A stretch of 64,000 nucleotides of DNA from Siphonodentalium dalli (taxonomy: Eukaryota; Mollusca; Scaphopoda; Gadilida; Siphonodentaliidae): the NCBI GenBank assembly GCA_032622095.1, contig CP136062.1, forward strand, positions 134,247,282-134,311,281. Reading direction: 5' to 3'. The notes beneath the pieces are model-generated. The model did no database searches. It was not told where the DNA came from and was given only the letters and a program-made list of their open reading frames with translations. A program made the translations under genes and the position numbers. Below, piece by piece: positions 34,427 to 48,000 of this stretch; the stretch's first letter is position 1, and the number at the start of each line of letters is the position of its first letter.

Positions 34427-34642
34427 ATGGCTAATAATATGATCTTGGGGGCGTTACCATTTCTGACTATGGTTTTCTTGCAGATTACTATATTTGTTAA
34501 TCTCAAATCTTCGCTCGTGGATTTTCCGCAAGGTACTGCTGAAGTTTCGATGGCCTACAGTGTTATTGACAACAGGTGCGCCGACGTCAAAGCGAAAGTA
34601 GGATTTCCATATTTACCCACGGGAAATTCCAATCTATTTTAA
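34427..34642 (+). other. Short open frame, not recognised
   Basis: 71 codons (MANNMILGALPFLTMVFLQ...) include a hydrophobic N-terminus. There is no splice or homology support that I can see, so it is probably chance. It is listed because the surrounding 400 bp hold nothing else. Confidence 0.12.
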
Positions 34643-34892
34643 GCATATGAATCACTGGGGGAAAAAATCAGAGCACAATCGTCTTGTTTCGACAGTGTCG
34701 CGACAGTCTCTTTGTGGTTTTGCAGCTTCAATGTGAGTATCTAAGACATTCATTTAGCTCTATTTTAATTTGTATAGTTGCAGTGTGTCCTCAATCTTAT
34801 TATAATCGTTATTAGAAGTGTATTTTTATTAGATTTAATGTTACACAAGCTTTCAAGTTTTAATTTTAATGTGAAATTCAAAGTTACATCCT

Positions 34893-35639
34893 GGTCCAAC
34901 AAATTAGACTATACGGATTAGGGATCTGCGAATCGGGGATTTTGCATCGAATCGAATCTCGATATCGAATCTCCTTTCTGATATCGACATCGAATCGAAT
35001 CTCGAATCGAATCAACTAGTGATTGACATTGTTTACCAGTGTTTATTTCGTGGTCTCATGACGAAAACCTGCAAAATTCACTAGATACTATATAACAATG
35101 TTAATCTCCTTAAACATCCTTTGGAACTTGTGTTTTCTTTAGGAAAATCATGACATAGCAAATCACTCTCATGAAGGGTTTGGGATATGTTGCATTGAAT
35201 TTCTAATTTATACAGTGTGATACAGATTACATATATATGCGGCGAATGATCACAGTGACAGGTTGCGATCGAAGGACATAATTTGCATATTAAATGCACG
35301 TCTATTCTGAACGGCATATATATTACATGACATACGTTGGCTAACCTTGTGCTTCAATTTGTGTGATTTCAGGTCATTTGGCATAGTGTGTTATCTAGAC
35401 GCAAATAACGAGACAACACCGATTCGAAAATATCCGAATCAGCGGACCGATTCGGTGTCAATCTCGAATCGGGTGCCTGATATTGACATCGAATCGAATC
35501 TCAAATATTCGCAGCTCCCTAATTCGGATTAAGAATTATTTTAATATTTGGACATTTACGATTATGAGGAATTAAGATAACATAAATGTCCAAATATTAA
35601 AATATATCTTAATCCGAATCGTCTAATTTGTTGGACTAA
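34893..35639. mobile_element. Palindromic element, left arm occupied by a hAT
   Basis: The outer ends GTCCAACAAATTAGAC and its complement, followed by 'ggattaagaatta...taatatttggacattta', form a long palindrome once the hAT at 34919-35521 is removed. The arms then run about 70 bp around a 20-bp centre near 35560-35580. Confidence 0.7.
34919..35521. mobile_element. hAT-type MITE with 8-bp duplication
   Basis: The ends TAGGGATCTGCGAATC and its near-complement (ATTCGCAGCTCCCTA) are flanked by ATACGGAT (34911-34918) and ATTCGGAT (35522-35529), a 7-of-8 target duplication. Tandem 'atcgaatcgaatctcg' motifs lie just inside both ends. No transposase frame. Confidence 0.8.
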
Positions 35640-35814
35640 TACCAAACTAGCCATTTTAGCTGCTGATGGCCTCCATTGACCTGTTTAGTGTTATCTAAAC
35701 CAACAAAACTTAATTTACTACCAAATAACACAAAATATAAACAAAATTAGCCTTGATATTTTCTTATGGATGTATAATAACCATGACTGGTATAAATTTA
35801 TCTTTTTTTACCTA

Positions 35815-36345
35815 GATCATGCCATGATTCGAATCTCTACTATGGCTAACACCCGTAGAGATCATATTCCACAAGTACAAAACCTGGTAACTTTTTGAAG
35901 TTTTGACAGGGAACCTTATAAAGTCGAAAAAACAACGCGAGGAATATATTTCTTAGTTATTATCTGTTCCTTAATAATGTAATTCACTGTTGGTGAAGGT
36001 CCCAACTCAAAATTTTACGATTTAAATGACTTTGTGAGCGACTTTTTCTTTGCGCAGCTTACAATTATGGAATATCTCCAGGGTAATAATCAAGGTTTAT
36101 TGTGATATCAGCTCACAAAAGTCACAGAAAAACATGCAATTTCGAGTTCGGACCTTCACCTACAGCCGCTTTGAAAGTATATTATTAAGGAACAGATAAT
36201 AACTAAGAAATATATTCCCCACATTATTTTTCGACTTTATATTAAAGTTCCCTGTCAAAACTTCAAAAAAGTTCCCAGGTTTTGTACTCATGGTGGAATA
36301 TGATCTCTATGGGAATAATGCAGCCATAGAAGAGATTCATGGCAT
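35815..36345. mobile_element. Long inverted-repeat MITE (copy 1)
   Basis: Arms of about 170 bp: 'gtagagatcatattccac...ttttgacagggaacctta...ataatctgttccttaataatg' and its complement. Ends read ATCATGNCATGAATCTCTAC. A second copy is at 53848-54365. TA at the ends is compatible with a Tc1/mariner origin. No coding sequence. Confidence 0.65.
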
Positions 36346-36745
36346 GATCTAATTTTTACCATGCTATGCATTCAGCATTACAGATATTAATGGTACTCAA
36401 TCCGATCAGACAGTTCCCATATCATCAAGATACAACAACAACATTTCTTCAAAATACGTTTTAGTTATCAGAATCGATTTATTGCAACCAAATAATGCTA
36501 ACCACTAGCTGTAAGCTATGGTATCAAATTTCCCAAAACATGTTATTTATCAACATTTTGTTCAGCAAAATATGGCCGTATTGTCACTTAAGTATCACTT
36601 ATTGCCACCTGATTTTAGAGTTATCCAACTTCATCCGCAATTTTGTCCGTGACCATCCGTTTGACCACATTTTTCTAGACCACAAATCATTGCACATCTC
36701 GAGAAATAACAAACTTAAAAAATTGTTATCTGATCACTCTGAGCT

Positions 36746-38293
36746 GGGAGCGAGTCAACTCGTACCCTGACCAACTCGTACCCTGTTATAAAATGCCCGT
36801 TATTTAGTTAACTAAAGCGCTTAAAATTTTTTAAAAGATGCAATATGTCTTAGTCGTGGTGCCGGATCATAGTATGTCCATTATTAGCTCAACTTTACTT
36901 TGTAAAGTTTGAGCTATTGCCATGGCTTTGTCGTCCGTCGTCCGTGTGTACGTGTGTACGTAAGGCGTCAACAATGCAGTCTACAGGTCGTACCTTTGGT
37001 CGGATCATTATGAAATTTGTCATAGCTGTTGACATCAACATTTAGACCAGAATGATTAATTTTGGGGTCATTCGGTAAAAAAACATGGCCGCCAGTGGCC
37101 ATCTTGCATTTCAAAATTCAATCCATTAGCACGGGCTACAGGGCGTACTGTTTGTCTGATCGTCATGAAATTAGTCATGGATGTTAATATTGACATGTAG
37201 ATGGGAACGAGTAATTTTGGGGTCATTCGGCCAAAAAACATGGCGGCCAGCAGCAGCCATCTTGGATTTTACTCTTTGTATGACTAAATACTTTAGCACG
37301 GGCTACAGGTCGTACCTTTAGTCTGAACATCATCAAATTTGTCATGGATGTTAATATTGACATGTAGATGGGAACGAGTCATTTTGGGGTCATTCGGCCA
37401 AAAAACATGGCCGCCAGCAGCCATCTTGGATTTTACTCTTTGTATGACTAAATCCTTTAGCACGGGCTACAGGCCATACTTTTAGTCTGATCATCATAAA
37501 ATTTGTCATGGCTGTTGAAATTGAAATATAGATGGGAACGAGTCATTTTGGGCTCATTCGGACAAAAAACATCGCCGCCAGCGGCCATCTTGGATTTCAA
37601 AATTCAATCCATTAGCACGGGCTACAGGTCGTACTGTTCATCTGATCATCATGAAATTTGTCATGGATGTTAATATTGACATGTAGATGGGAACAAGTAA
37701 TTTTGGGGTCATTCGGCCAAAATACATGGCCGCCAGCAGCCATCTTGGATTTTACTCTTTGTATGACTAAATTCTTTAGCATGGGCTACAGGTCGTACCT
37801 TTAGTCTGATCGTCATAAAATTTGTCATGGATGTTAACGATGACATGTAGATGGGAACGACTCATTTTGGGGTCCTTCGGCCGCAAACATGGCCACAGCA
37901 GCCATCTTGGATTTTACTCTTTGTATGACTAAATTCTTTAGCACAGGCTACATGTCGTACCTTTAGTCTGATCATCATAAATTTTGTCATGAATGTTAAT
38001 AATGACATGTAGATGGGATACAATCATTTTGGGGTCATTCGGCCGAAAACATGGCTGCCAGCAGCCATCTTGGATTTTACTTTTCTCTTCATGTCTATAA
38101 ACTAGTATTAGACATTCAACTTTCCACATTCCTAATCGCTCCATTGACTGTAATACATTAAATTATTCCCTTTCCAAGTTGAGCTACAGTGTCATTGACA
38201 CTTTCATTTAGTTAAAATACCACCGTTTTGTCCCCATGGATTGCTGAAAAACATCAGGGTACGAGTTGGTCAGGGTACGAGTTGACTGGCACC
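36746..38293. mobile_element. Mutator-like non-autonomous element, 9-bp duplication
   Basis: It is flanked by CTCTGAGCT on both sides (36737-36745 and 38294-38302). The inverted ends of about 40 bp contain AGTCAACTCGTACCCTGACC followed by 'aactcgtaccctg'. GG at the end and a 9-bp duplication are typical of Mutator-type elements. Most of its interior is the ~160-bp-unit element at 36885-38208. Confidence 0.78.
36885..38208. repeat. ~160-bp-unit element with CCAAGATGGC motifs (copy 2, reversed)
   Basis: It starts with the CTCAACTTTAC/GTAAAGTTTGAG hairpin and ends 'gttgagctacagtgtcattgacactttcat'. Seven units of 155-170 bp each repeat 'atggccgccagcagccatcttggattttactctttgtatgact'. It is nested inside the Mutator-like element. 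Confidence 0.7.
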
Positions 38294-38981
38294 CTCTGAG
38301 CTATGATGTGTGGGTTCCTCGACTCGAATCAAATATATTTTACCCCCTAAGCCAAAGAGATAGTAATTTAGGAGCATTAATTCGGATAAAACATCTTTAA
38401 ATGCATTACAACTATTTGCAATGTTTTATATAAAAATCTGTTGTTTTTGTTGTTGGAAGTGTTTTTTCGGAAGCCCGAAGGGGCACCCTATCTATTATTA
38501 ATCAACTTATCAGTGATAATCTCCGAGTCTGAATGATACAATCACACAAATCATCATACCAGATAAAAGAGATTATCCTTGGTAGCATCCGGGCTTTTCC
38601 TAGTGACAGTTGTAGACTATTGTTCCAATAAATTGTCTAAAATTTCCAAGTTTGAATAGTGATTATTTCAAGTGTGAGGATCCCTCAAGATTTAATTTTA
38701 ATTTTTTGTCAATTGGTTAATGTATAAGTGCACGATGAACCATGGTTTAGTAACAGCAGGCAATAAATTGGCTTTCTGACCAGCTGGAGTGGCAATTTAA
38801 ATACTTTATTTTTCTCTATGGCAGGGTCACAGTCCCTATTCTAAATATGCTCAGGGTAGGATAATCTGTACACACAATCAGCTCACCCCCTTGCTATAGT
38901 GTTGGTGATGTAGTAATAACATCCTAATTAAATAATTACCTGGTTGTACCTTCCATTTTTCAGATTTAACTCCTTACAAGA

Positions 38982-39039
38982 ATGGATAGGAGAGAGAGCA
39001 TTCTACCAAACTTTAATGTTGATGTTAATGTGTCACAAG
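38982..39039 (+). CDS. ALPK1: ALPK1 homologue, first coding exon
   Basis: ATG at 38982, 19 nt after an acceptor AG. It encodes MDRRESILPNFNVDVNVSQ plus one base; donor AAG|GTGAGC. The next exon completes GAT (Asp), so the phase agrees. It is short, hence less certain than the others. Confidence 0.68.
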
Positions 39040-42000
39040 GTGAGCTGAGCACATATCTAGTTCTGAATATGCTCTGTGACTTGCCAAAATATTTGGCAAA
39101 CAAGTACTCAATTTCACAGTGGTCGCTTAACCCTTCCATGTCTGAAGCTTCCTGAAATTTTGCAAAAACCCTGTGTCAATTAATGCATTCTCCTATATAT
39201 GCGAGTCTCCCATAGGGAGCCTTCGGATATAAGAGAATGCATTGACCTAACAATATTTACCTTGACATTGTAAGCCAGTGCATTCTCTTGTATATGCAAG
39301 GCTCCCTATGGGAGACTCACATATATAAGAGAATGCGTGACACAGGATATTGAATGCTACACCAGCACAGCTCCCACCATGAAAGGTTAAAACATGCATG
39401 TCACGAAGGTGAAAATTAGGAAAGTTAGTACCTAGTCATTTACAACAGGTAGTTAATCTGATTTGTATTTGAGACAGGTAGGGGAACTGTGTCTGATGAT
39501 GATGTTTATACAACTAGTCACCTTTCTGTTGAGGTCCCTGTGTGTAAGTTGATATACCTTATCTTTAACCCTTTCATGGTGGGAGCTGCGCTGGTGCAGC
39601 ATTGAAGACCCTGTGTCAGTGCATTCTCTTATATATGTGAGTCTGCCATAGGGAGCCTCACATATATAAGAGAATGCACTGGCTTACAAGGTCAAGGTAA
39701 ATATTGTTAAGCCAATGTATTCTCTTATATATGCGAGGCTCCCTATGGCAGACTCACATATATAAGAGAATGCATTGGCACAGGGTTTTCACAAAAAATT
39801 CAGGAAGCTCCAGTCATGAGAGGGTTAATTATATTGTGAGGGTGTTTGGTTTATTGTTTTATGATAATCCACCAGAGGAAGGATGAGAATATACTAAACC
39901 TAACAATTAGCTCCTGCTGGAATGTATTTATTTGTGGTTATGTGAATTTCGCCCAACATGTAGATGCATTTCAATTAAATTCAACGAAGATCAATCATCT
40001 TCATTATCTGAAATGACAAGTTCTGTTTGTTTAATTTATAATGTGTGTGTAAATTTCTAAATCAACGAAAGTCTTTAATTCATTAATGCCAAACCCCTAG
40101 CAAATTATATAGCCTGGCTGCCAGCCCCCATGAGCGATGTTATGACATATTATTATATTAGCATCAATCAGATACCATTTTTGAGTCATCTTCTGGCTGA
40201 TGGATGATGATTTCTAATGGCAAGTTCACCACACCTGTTGGTTTCATGGATATAAACTGATGGACGCTCATGTCTGCTGTAGACATACATTTGTGCTTTA
40301 ATATTTTAATGAGTTATTGCTAACTCTATGTCAAAATAAACTTGGTCGATGCCTTCATCTGTTGACATTGAGGCCCGTCTGAATATTGTCATCAAATTGT
40401 CCTGTTTGGACGATGTGATAATTATGTGATACTGCAGACTGTAACCACATCGTTGCCATAAAGCAAATATATTTTTAATTATAAATTTCCAATTTAATCA
40501 ATTAGCTAATTATTTCACTGTAATTGGTATCATTTTTTATCATAATGAATAGCACAAAAAGGGGGAAAGGAATAAAGTGAAAATATAACAACTTTGGTGA
40601 ACGTTATAATGCCATCACCTAGAGAGTTAAAATAGCCATTTAAACCAGTTGTTTAAACTAATGGGAATAAATGTTCCATAAAGCATGATGAATTTTGGTC
40701 CAACATCATTTGTCAACTTCTAAAAGAATTTGGCAAAAAAAAAATTCATTGGGCAAAATAATTGGCAAATGTGAATTGTGAGTCAGCGTGGACCCTGTTC
40801 TAGTTGTGTATTACCAATATTCACTTATCCATTATGTAAACTCATTGGTTGTTCATGATATGCCAAACAAACCTGGATCACATCAAAGCTTCTAATATAA
40901 AAAAGCTATAGTACTAGCTGAGTTGAAGGAATATCTCAACAGCTTTTTCGAAACTCATCAAGCTTCGTTCACAATGATAGCAGCTAGTGAATATTTTACC
41001 AACCAATGAATATGAATCATTCTGCTCTTGTATTATATGTTCTCTGTCTGTCTTCTGCTTTTATTACCTAATCACCCCTCCAATATGAGTCCAAATGAAT
41101 ATTCCAATGTATACTTTTATAACTGAATGGGAGCATTTGGATATTTATTGTAAACTTCTGATATATAATAACAAATAAGAAGATTGTGTGTAATTGTATT
41201 GTTGTAAATTGATTCTTTGCAACCAGAATACATCTTTATTTGTTTCTATTTAGATGTGCTAGCAGAGATTTATGGCCATGACATTGATTCAGCTGTGCAG
41301 AATCCATTGCGATGTTTGGAGGCATGGTTCGCTGTCCTGCCAGATAACATCCAAGAACTAGTTGTAAATGCCGAGGCACAGATGTGGCCATTCCTGCCCA
41401 ATGATGTCAGCCACAACTGGATTTTCCAGAAACATTCTAAGTTTACTGACATATCACACATTGAAATTCTGCTGGTAAGTAATTATCCAATCTCTTATTT
41501 AGAGGGACTTGAATGAAAAAATATCATAACAGTTTATAAACCATCATCACTATGAAGAACATGGAAATATATATAGATTTGTGTCTTATTTTTTATAGCT
41601 CTCTAATTATGAGATATCACATGTTAAAGATGGATTATCTCTTTAAATAATAAATTTTAAATAGTTTCGTGGTTGGAAAATAATTGATATGAACTGAAGA
41701 CCCCTGTCCGGAAAAGCTTCTATCAATTAATATTGATTTTATTTCGAATATTAAATCGGGACCGTGTATGTGCCTATTTTTAGAACAGACCATTCGGATG
41801 ATATAGAGCACTGGGCTGTTCCCATCATGATGGCTGCGCACCGAAATCAAAATATGCCAGATTGATTATGTGTATTGTGTTGTTCCACATATATAAGCGA
41901 TAATGAGTATAATTAACGTTTATTTGTGACAAAATTGTACAATAAAATTTCTGGTCTCTGTTAACAGTAACCACTATTGTTCGTTAGCCAAACAACTACA

Positions 42001-45000
42001 CCTTTTTAGACTAGAAAATATTCTAAATAAAATTAATATTAATCGATAGAAGCATTTCTGGACAGGAGTCTTTGATTCAGATCTAATATTTTATACCCCG
42101 GTAACTATATAAAACATGTTTACAAAGAGATAATCCACCTTTAAAGCCATTGTTCGGTTTGTTATGTCAAAAATACTGTTATTAAAGTGCCTGCCATTTT
42201 ATCAACAAAAAACTTGGCAAATTCTGATAAAATCATGAATGTTTATATAACAAAAGATCAGAGAAATGAATAATATTCCAGAAAATGTAGATTTTCAGCA
42301 AAACATTTGATTTACCATGTCAATTTGTGATGTTTGTTGATAAAGTGACTTGCACTATGCACTGTAACATTAATGTTTACATAACAATAGTTTCAACATG
42401 TAAAGTCTCGTCACCAGAGAGTTGTCAGTATTAAAAATAAGAACAAATTTAAGTCCATATACAGTAATGCCATAAATAATCAGAGAGCTTTCCGATGAAT
42501 GGCAACAAGCCATATTTCCGACAAAATCCTGAAAAGTTACCCATAATTCTGCTGTGGTTAAGGAGTCGATTATTTAGGGCATTACTGTATTTCTCCATTT
42601 TCTTCGTATAGTGATGATGGTTGTACAAACTTTTATGATTTTTCACATTTGCCCATTGCGATTGCCATGTCACTTTAATTCCTGACTAGATTCTTTCATT
42701 CAGTTCTAAAACGAATAAATTCAATTTGGAATGGTCCAAATTTCATTTGTATAAAGATCATCAGACCATATAGGTGGAGAGAATGCCCTATTCATCCCCA
42801 TTCATTCATTTTAGGAATGTTCGGATAATTAATAAGTTGAACGATTATTTAATATCCAATATTTAATTGGCATAATATCTTTTGTTGACAGAGATGTCTT
42901 GACATGGCAATACAAGCTAAAGAATTTGAAAAAGCTGCAGCCTTGGCATTTGTCATCGACCGATTCATGTACAGATATGGTGGATCTTCAGTTCTGCTCA
43001 ACATTGTTGATAAAATTTCTCAACTGGCTCCTAATGTTGTCATAGCACCTCAAGTTATCATCAGAAAGGCGAGAGTAATGAAAGATAATGGAAATCTACA
43101 TGGCGCGATGAAAGTACTTGACCAGATGATTGATCGAGCAGGTATTAAACAACTTATGAATAGTAAATAACTTGTCTGCCCATTACAACACATTGAAATT
43201 TGACAATACATTTTGTACATTGTACTTTGTCATACTTTGGGTAATCTTGCCTGTGAATCTTCTACATTTGCATAAAAATTCAGTTGACGGTAACCAAATT
43301 GTTGTTAAAACCAGATAGTGAGTTTGTATTAATTTTATATTTTCACTTCTGTCAATGAAATTGAGAAAACACTAATTTTTTAAACTTTTGCCATGACCTT
43401 GTTTTTACTCAAAACTGTAGTTTTATATAAATAATGCATCCCGGCCAACTATGCCTAAACAGTGGTCCGCAAAGGAAAGTAGTTCACCTGTCGCTCATGG
43501 ACAATACTTTCTCTCTTAAAATTCAACTCCAAACCCTGCATTATCTATTGAATATCACATTATATATCATATCAACCTACCGGGGAGAGCTTTCCGATGA
43601 ATGGCAACAAGCCATATTTCCGACTAAATCCTGAAAAGTTACCCATAATTCTGCTGTGGTTAAAGAGTCGATTAATTAGGGCATTACTGTACATTGCCTG
43701 CTGGTTCTCTAATGGTTTTGAAGAAGAAGGTTGTGCTGTTTTTCGATTTTGGAGAGGGACTTATTTTGACAATTCGAGAGTCTATCGGACTTAATGAGCT
43801 TATACCGGTACATTTTTTTTCAGAAGGCAAATGGGATTACAAGAATGAGAACCAGTATCTAAATGTTGCTACAGTGTGTATACAAATCAAAGGCCACATC
43901 TATCATAATCTTGGTAAGTATAAAGTTTGTGTAGAAAAGAGATGTAATTATTGGAGTACCAGTATTAATTTAGAGATCATATTATCAGACTTGGCACATG
44001 GAAAGCTGGCAAAGTGATAATTACAAATTCCATGATTCATTTTATTCAACTTGCTAGTTCTTCATTGCCATATTATTGTCATCAAATTACAGCTGTTAAG
44101 TCAAATGTCGGTAACTTGAAAACCCCACTTAATTTGAAGTCATTGTCTGGTCATAGCTGATTCTGTGTGAAAAGTCAATAGAATAAACATGGTTAAGTCG
44201 AAGGACGATAAATCAAAATTCCTGTTTCAGGGAAACAAAATTTAGTCCCAGCCAGCTTATAATTTCATAACACTAATTTAACTATACATTGTTTGTTGAA
44301 CTTATCATCTGAACATTTCAATGAATATAAATCCTTCTGGTCTTGTATTATCTTTTTTTTCTGTCTGTCTTCTTCTTATATATCCTGAACACACCAATCA
44401 ATAACAGATTATTCCAATATCCACCGTTGTGTGGGAGAATCCATTTTGTATAGATGATACCCTGATGTGATTGCAGTGTATAAACACATTTGGCTCAGAT
44501 CACAGACATATAAATCGCAAACCGACTTTTATGTGTTTGTGATTGGCACAAATGATTTCATATTGTGTAATTATTATGTAAGATAATGTCATCCCAGTGA
44601 AATGGGACGACCTGAAAATGAGTTGGAAATATTATTAAATATCGGGAAGTGTTGATGTCATTAATTTTGCTGTTGTACTAACAACATTGTAATTCCTACA
44701 TTTATTATCACTTCTGTGCCAAATTTTAAAATGCTATAGAAATGAAGTGGATGTAACTATTTAGGAAATTAATGTAGTTTGTGTGCATTTTTGGAGTGAT
44801 AATGCGTTGTCACGGTGACCATTGGGCACATGTGTGAAGCAGTTTACACCAAATTGCTGTAACGGCCACAGTGCATTATCCCTCAATAAACCACACCCAA
44901 ACTACCATTTTCGAAGTAGAATTTGCTGATAATTTTCTTTTCCGGAAGATAAATTGAATATAATATTTGATAGAATTTTATGAAACAGGTTATATGGTTT

Positions 45001-48000
45001 TCATATGAAAAAGTCCAGTATGTGGATTAATTACATGATAATACAGGTCAAGTTCAAATTTGGGTCTCATCCGACTATTTCTGACACAGATATGACCTTT
45101 TTCATTTCAGACCTTTTGCCATCGAGGAGGAAGTTTTTTAGTAGCAGAAATAGTTTCTTCATGCCAGAAATTTTGACTTCTTTGTTCTTAAAAAAGGCAA
45201 TGACCCAAAAAGCCAACAGTCCAAAAATCCACCTCTTTTTATTCTGGTGTCTAATCAAATATGTTAACAATATTGACAGTTGAAAGGTACGGTTGGCCTT
45301 GGCAGTGGGTATCCTGTGAAAATATTTCCACCCGTCAAAAACCGCCACAAACAGAAAGAACATAAAAATGTAGACAGACTTTATCCGTATACAAATAAGA
45401 AATATCGCATAAACAGTATGTTATTGTCATATTTTTTACCATTGCTATGTAAACAAAAGCATAAAAAGTTACTTTTCTGGTGTTTGTTTATATTATGATG
45501 GTAAACATAAAGAGCGTTCTTTGTGGGTGAATTCCTGATATAGAACGAATAAAGAGCGTTTATGCCATTTGTGTGTGATTAGTCAGTAGCATTTTGCTGT
45601 CCTCTGTAACCCAATCAGGCTCTTGCTTAGGTAAAATATAGTAAATCTTTATGATAACATGCTGTTTACGCAATGGTCATGGTATATATGAACGAAACTG
45701 TATGCGTTTTAATTATTTTTTTGGTTACAGTGATTGGAACAAATATGAATATTTTCGACAATTAAGGCCTCACGTGCCTTTGAAAGCAAAGTTAGATTCA
45801 AGGATTGTTCCCAGAATCAAATTTTTCATTTCTAAAAGGTCACTGGTCAAATAAAGCCACCTTATTCGGGGGGACATGCGGCCTAGCAGCCTTTTATTTA
45901 TATAACTTGTTCCATATTTATTTCCACAATATCAGCTTAAATAATATTTACAATATGGAGAAATCTTATACCATGCAGCACATTAAGATATCCCAATAAT
46001 CTACCTCTAATATACAATCGATCAATTTAATCTATGGTTGCACGTCGTTTAAAAAATATGCCCAATTATTCTACCAACTGCATTTAGGTCAACAATATGT
46101 GATGAGCAACGAACAGGATTTAGTGTAAAAAAACACAGGCTATCTTTTTATTCAGTTTAATTTATTCAACTATTTCTATTTTCACATTTTTCAGGGTTAT
46201 GGAAGGAAGCTATCGGTCCACTTGTTCAAACAGTTCATGGCTTCAATCAGCTCAAAGATGACAAGGGAACTTCAAGCTCCTTAAGTTTACTGTCACGGTG
46301 CCTCAGTAAACTCAACAATGAGGAGTATCAGCAACTCAAGCGTGTATATAGCTTCATGTACAACAGCCCCTTCTATGAAGCATATTATTGTGGAATGGTT
46401 GCATTGTACTACGCTCCAATTGATAACCTGTTTATGGCAAAACATCAGGTGATTTATATTAAATTCACATACATTGATGCTACTCAAGGGCCTTAACATT
46501 GGGTACATGTGGACGATTATAAACCTATAGATTTTTAAAATCTGTTATTTTTTACCACCAGGAATATTTGGCGGCTGGCAAAAATCAGCTGACTTCTTAC
46601 AGAAATAGTACAGGCATGCATGCCGTTATGGGATGTCACTGCTCGATATACCATCAGCGCATCGGTGGTGATAGAAAATTAGTTCAGTATTAAAAGATGA
46701 TGAAAAGTGTCGCCATCAACAAGAATATGGAATATTGTGATAGTTGATGTGCGGATACATGCATTATACTTATTTATGAATCGGTAATCATGTTTTATCC
46801 ATGCATATATTCATGTTATATGGCACCATGCTGGTTACAAATGGAGTTTACATTCGTGATAACAGTTGTTGTGGAATTCCAATTTGAATTAGGAATCACC
46901 ATATATGGAAGTTGTAAATCACACTCGCTGACCTCAAAACTGCCAAGAAACTGTTATTGTAGGATTTTTACGGCAAATATGATATGATGATTGGTATTGT
47001 TGTGAGTATTTTTAATGGTAATAAACTAATTTGGATAACTAAATTTGCTTTTGGTGAAATTCCGTTGTTGTAGTAACTGGATGATAGAGGGACCATCAAA
47101 TCAGATTATGTACCTTTAACATGTCAGTTTGTGAGTGGAAATTCAGATTATGAAGCAGTGAATTATTATTTCTCTATCTGTTGTAGCTTGTTGCTGATGA
47201 GAATCTCCTGATGTACACTGTCAATCTTGGTTCACAACAAGAGAATTTGCTGCATACTGTTCTGCATGATCTGAAAATCAGTTTGCGAGCGCACAAGTCT
47301 ATTGATATCCTACAGGCATCAGAACAGTTCTATGAGTTCATCAGAGCGGTGTTTGTTGCAAGTCTTATTCTACATTTATCACCGTATGCAATGGATGGTA
47401 AACTTAGCTCATACTTTGAAGATGTTAGCCTATTTTTATACCAAGAGTATTGTAGAAGACATCTAGCCGGAGAACATCGTGGGAGAACAGTGAAGGCAAT
47501 GAATTCTGCTTTGACGTTGTTAGGAATTGAAAGTCTGGCCGGAAGTGAGCTCGTTGAAGAGAGAACATCGGGACAACCTTCAGAGAAATCTACAACTGAA
47601 GAGGGTCCATCCGATGAGGAAGCCAACAAAATTGAGCCTGATGAGTCACATGACACAGATTTAAAGTCCAAAGATACGTCATCCTGGGTTGATGGGATAA
47701 AGGTTGAGAAAATGGTACGCCATCTTGCTGGAACAGTTCCAGTTAGGAGAGCAGTTCAGGTTGATAAAAGCAGACAAGACAAAGCCATTACTGTAGCAGG
47801 AGATAGCGTGGATACTATTTGGAAGGAACTGAGTCACCATGGATGCAAGTATGGTAGGAAGTTTGTCGGTTTGCCTGCTGATCCAGAAGAATATCTTGCT
47901 AAATTTGATTTGAGACAGATCAGGAATATTGAGTCCATAGATGCATCTGTAGAGATTCAGCCAGTTGTGAATGTTAATGCCACAATACTTTCGACAACAG

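Larger units (their letters stand above)
36370..38470. repeat. Copy 2 of the 21830 element, split by a Mutator-like insertion
   Basis: The left part 36370-36745 and right part 38294-38470 together reproduce the organisation of 21830-22340 and 52170-52625. The break lies inside 'atcactctgagct', which is unbroken in the copy at about 52285. Confidence 0.65.

Noticed and set aside
47330-47671. Minus-strand frames opposite ALPK1 exon 6 (also 48242-48604)
   Set aside because: They mirror the strongly supported plus-strand coding exon and have no features of their own.
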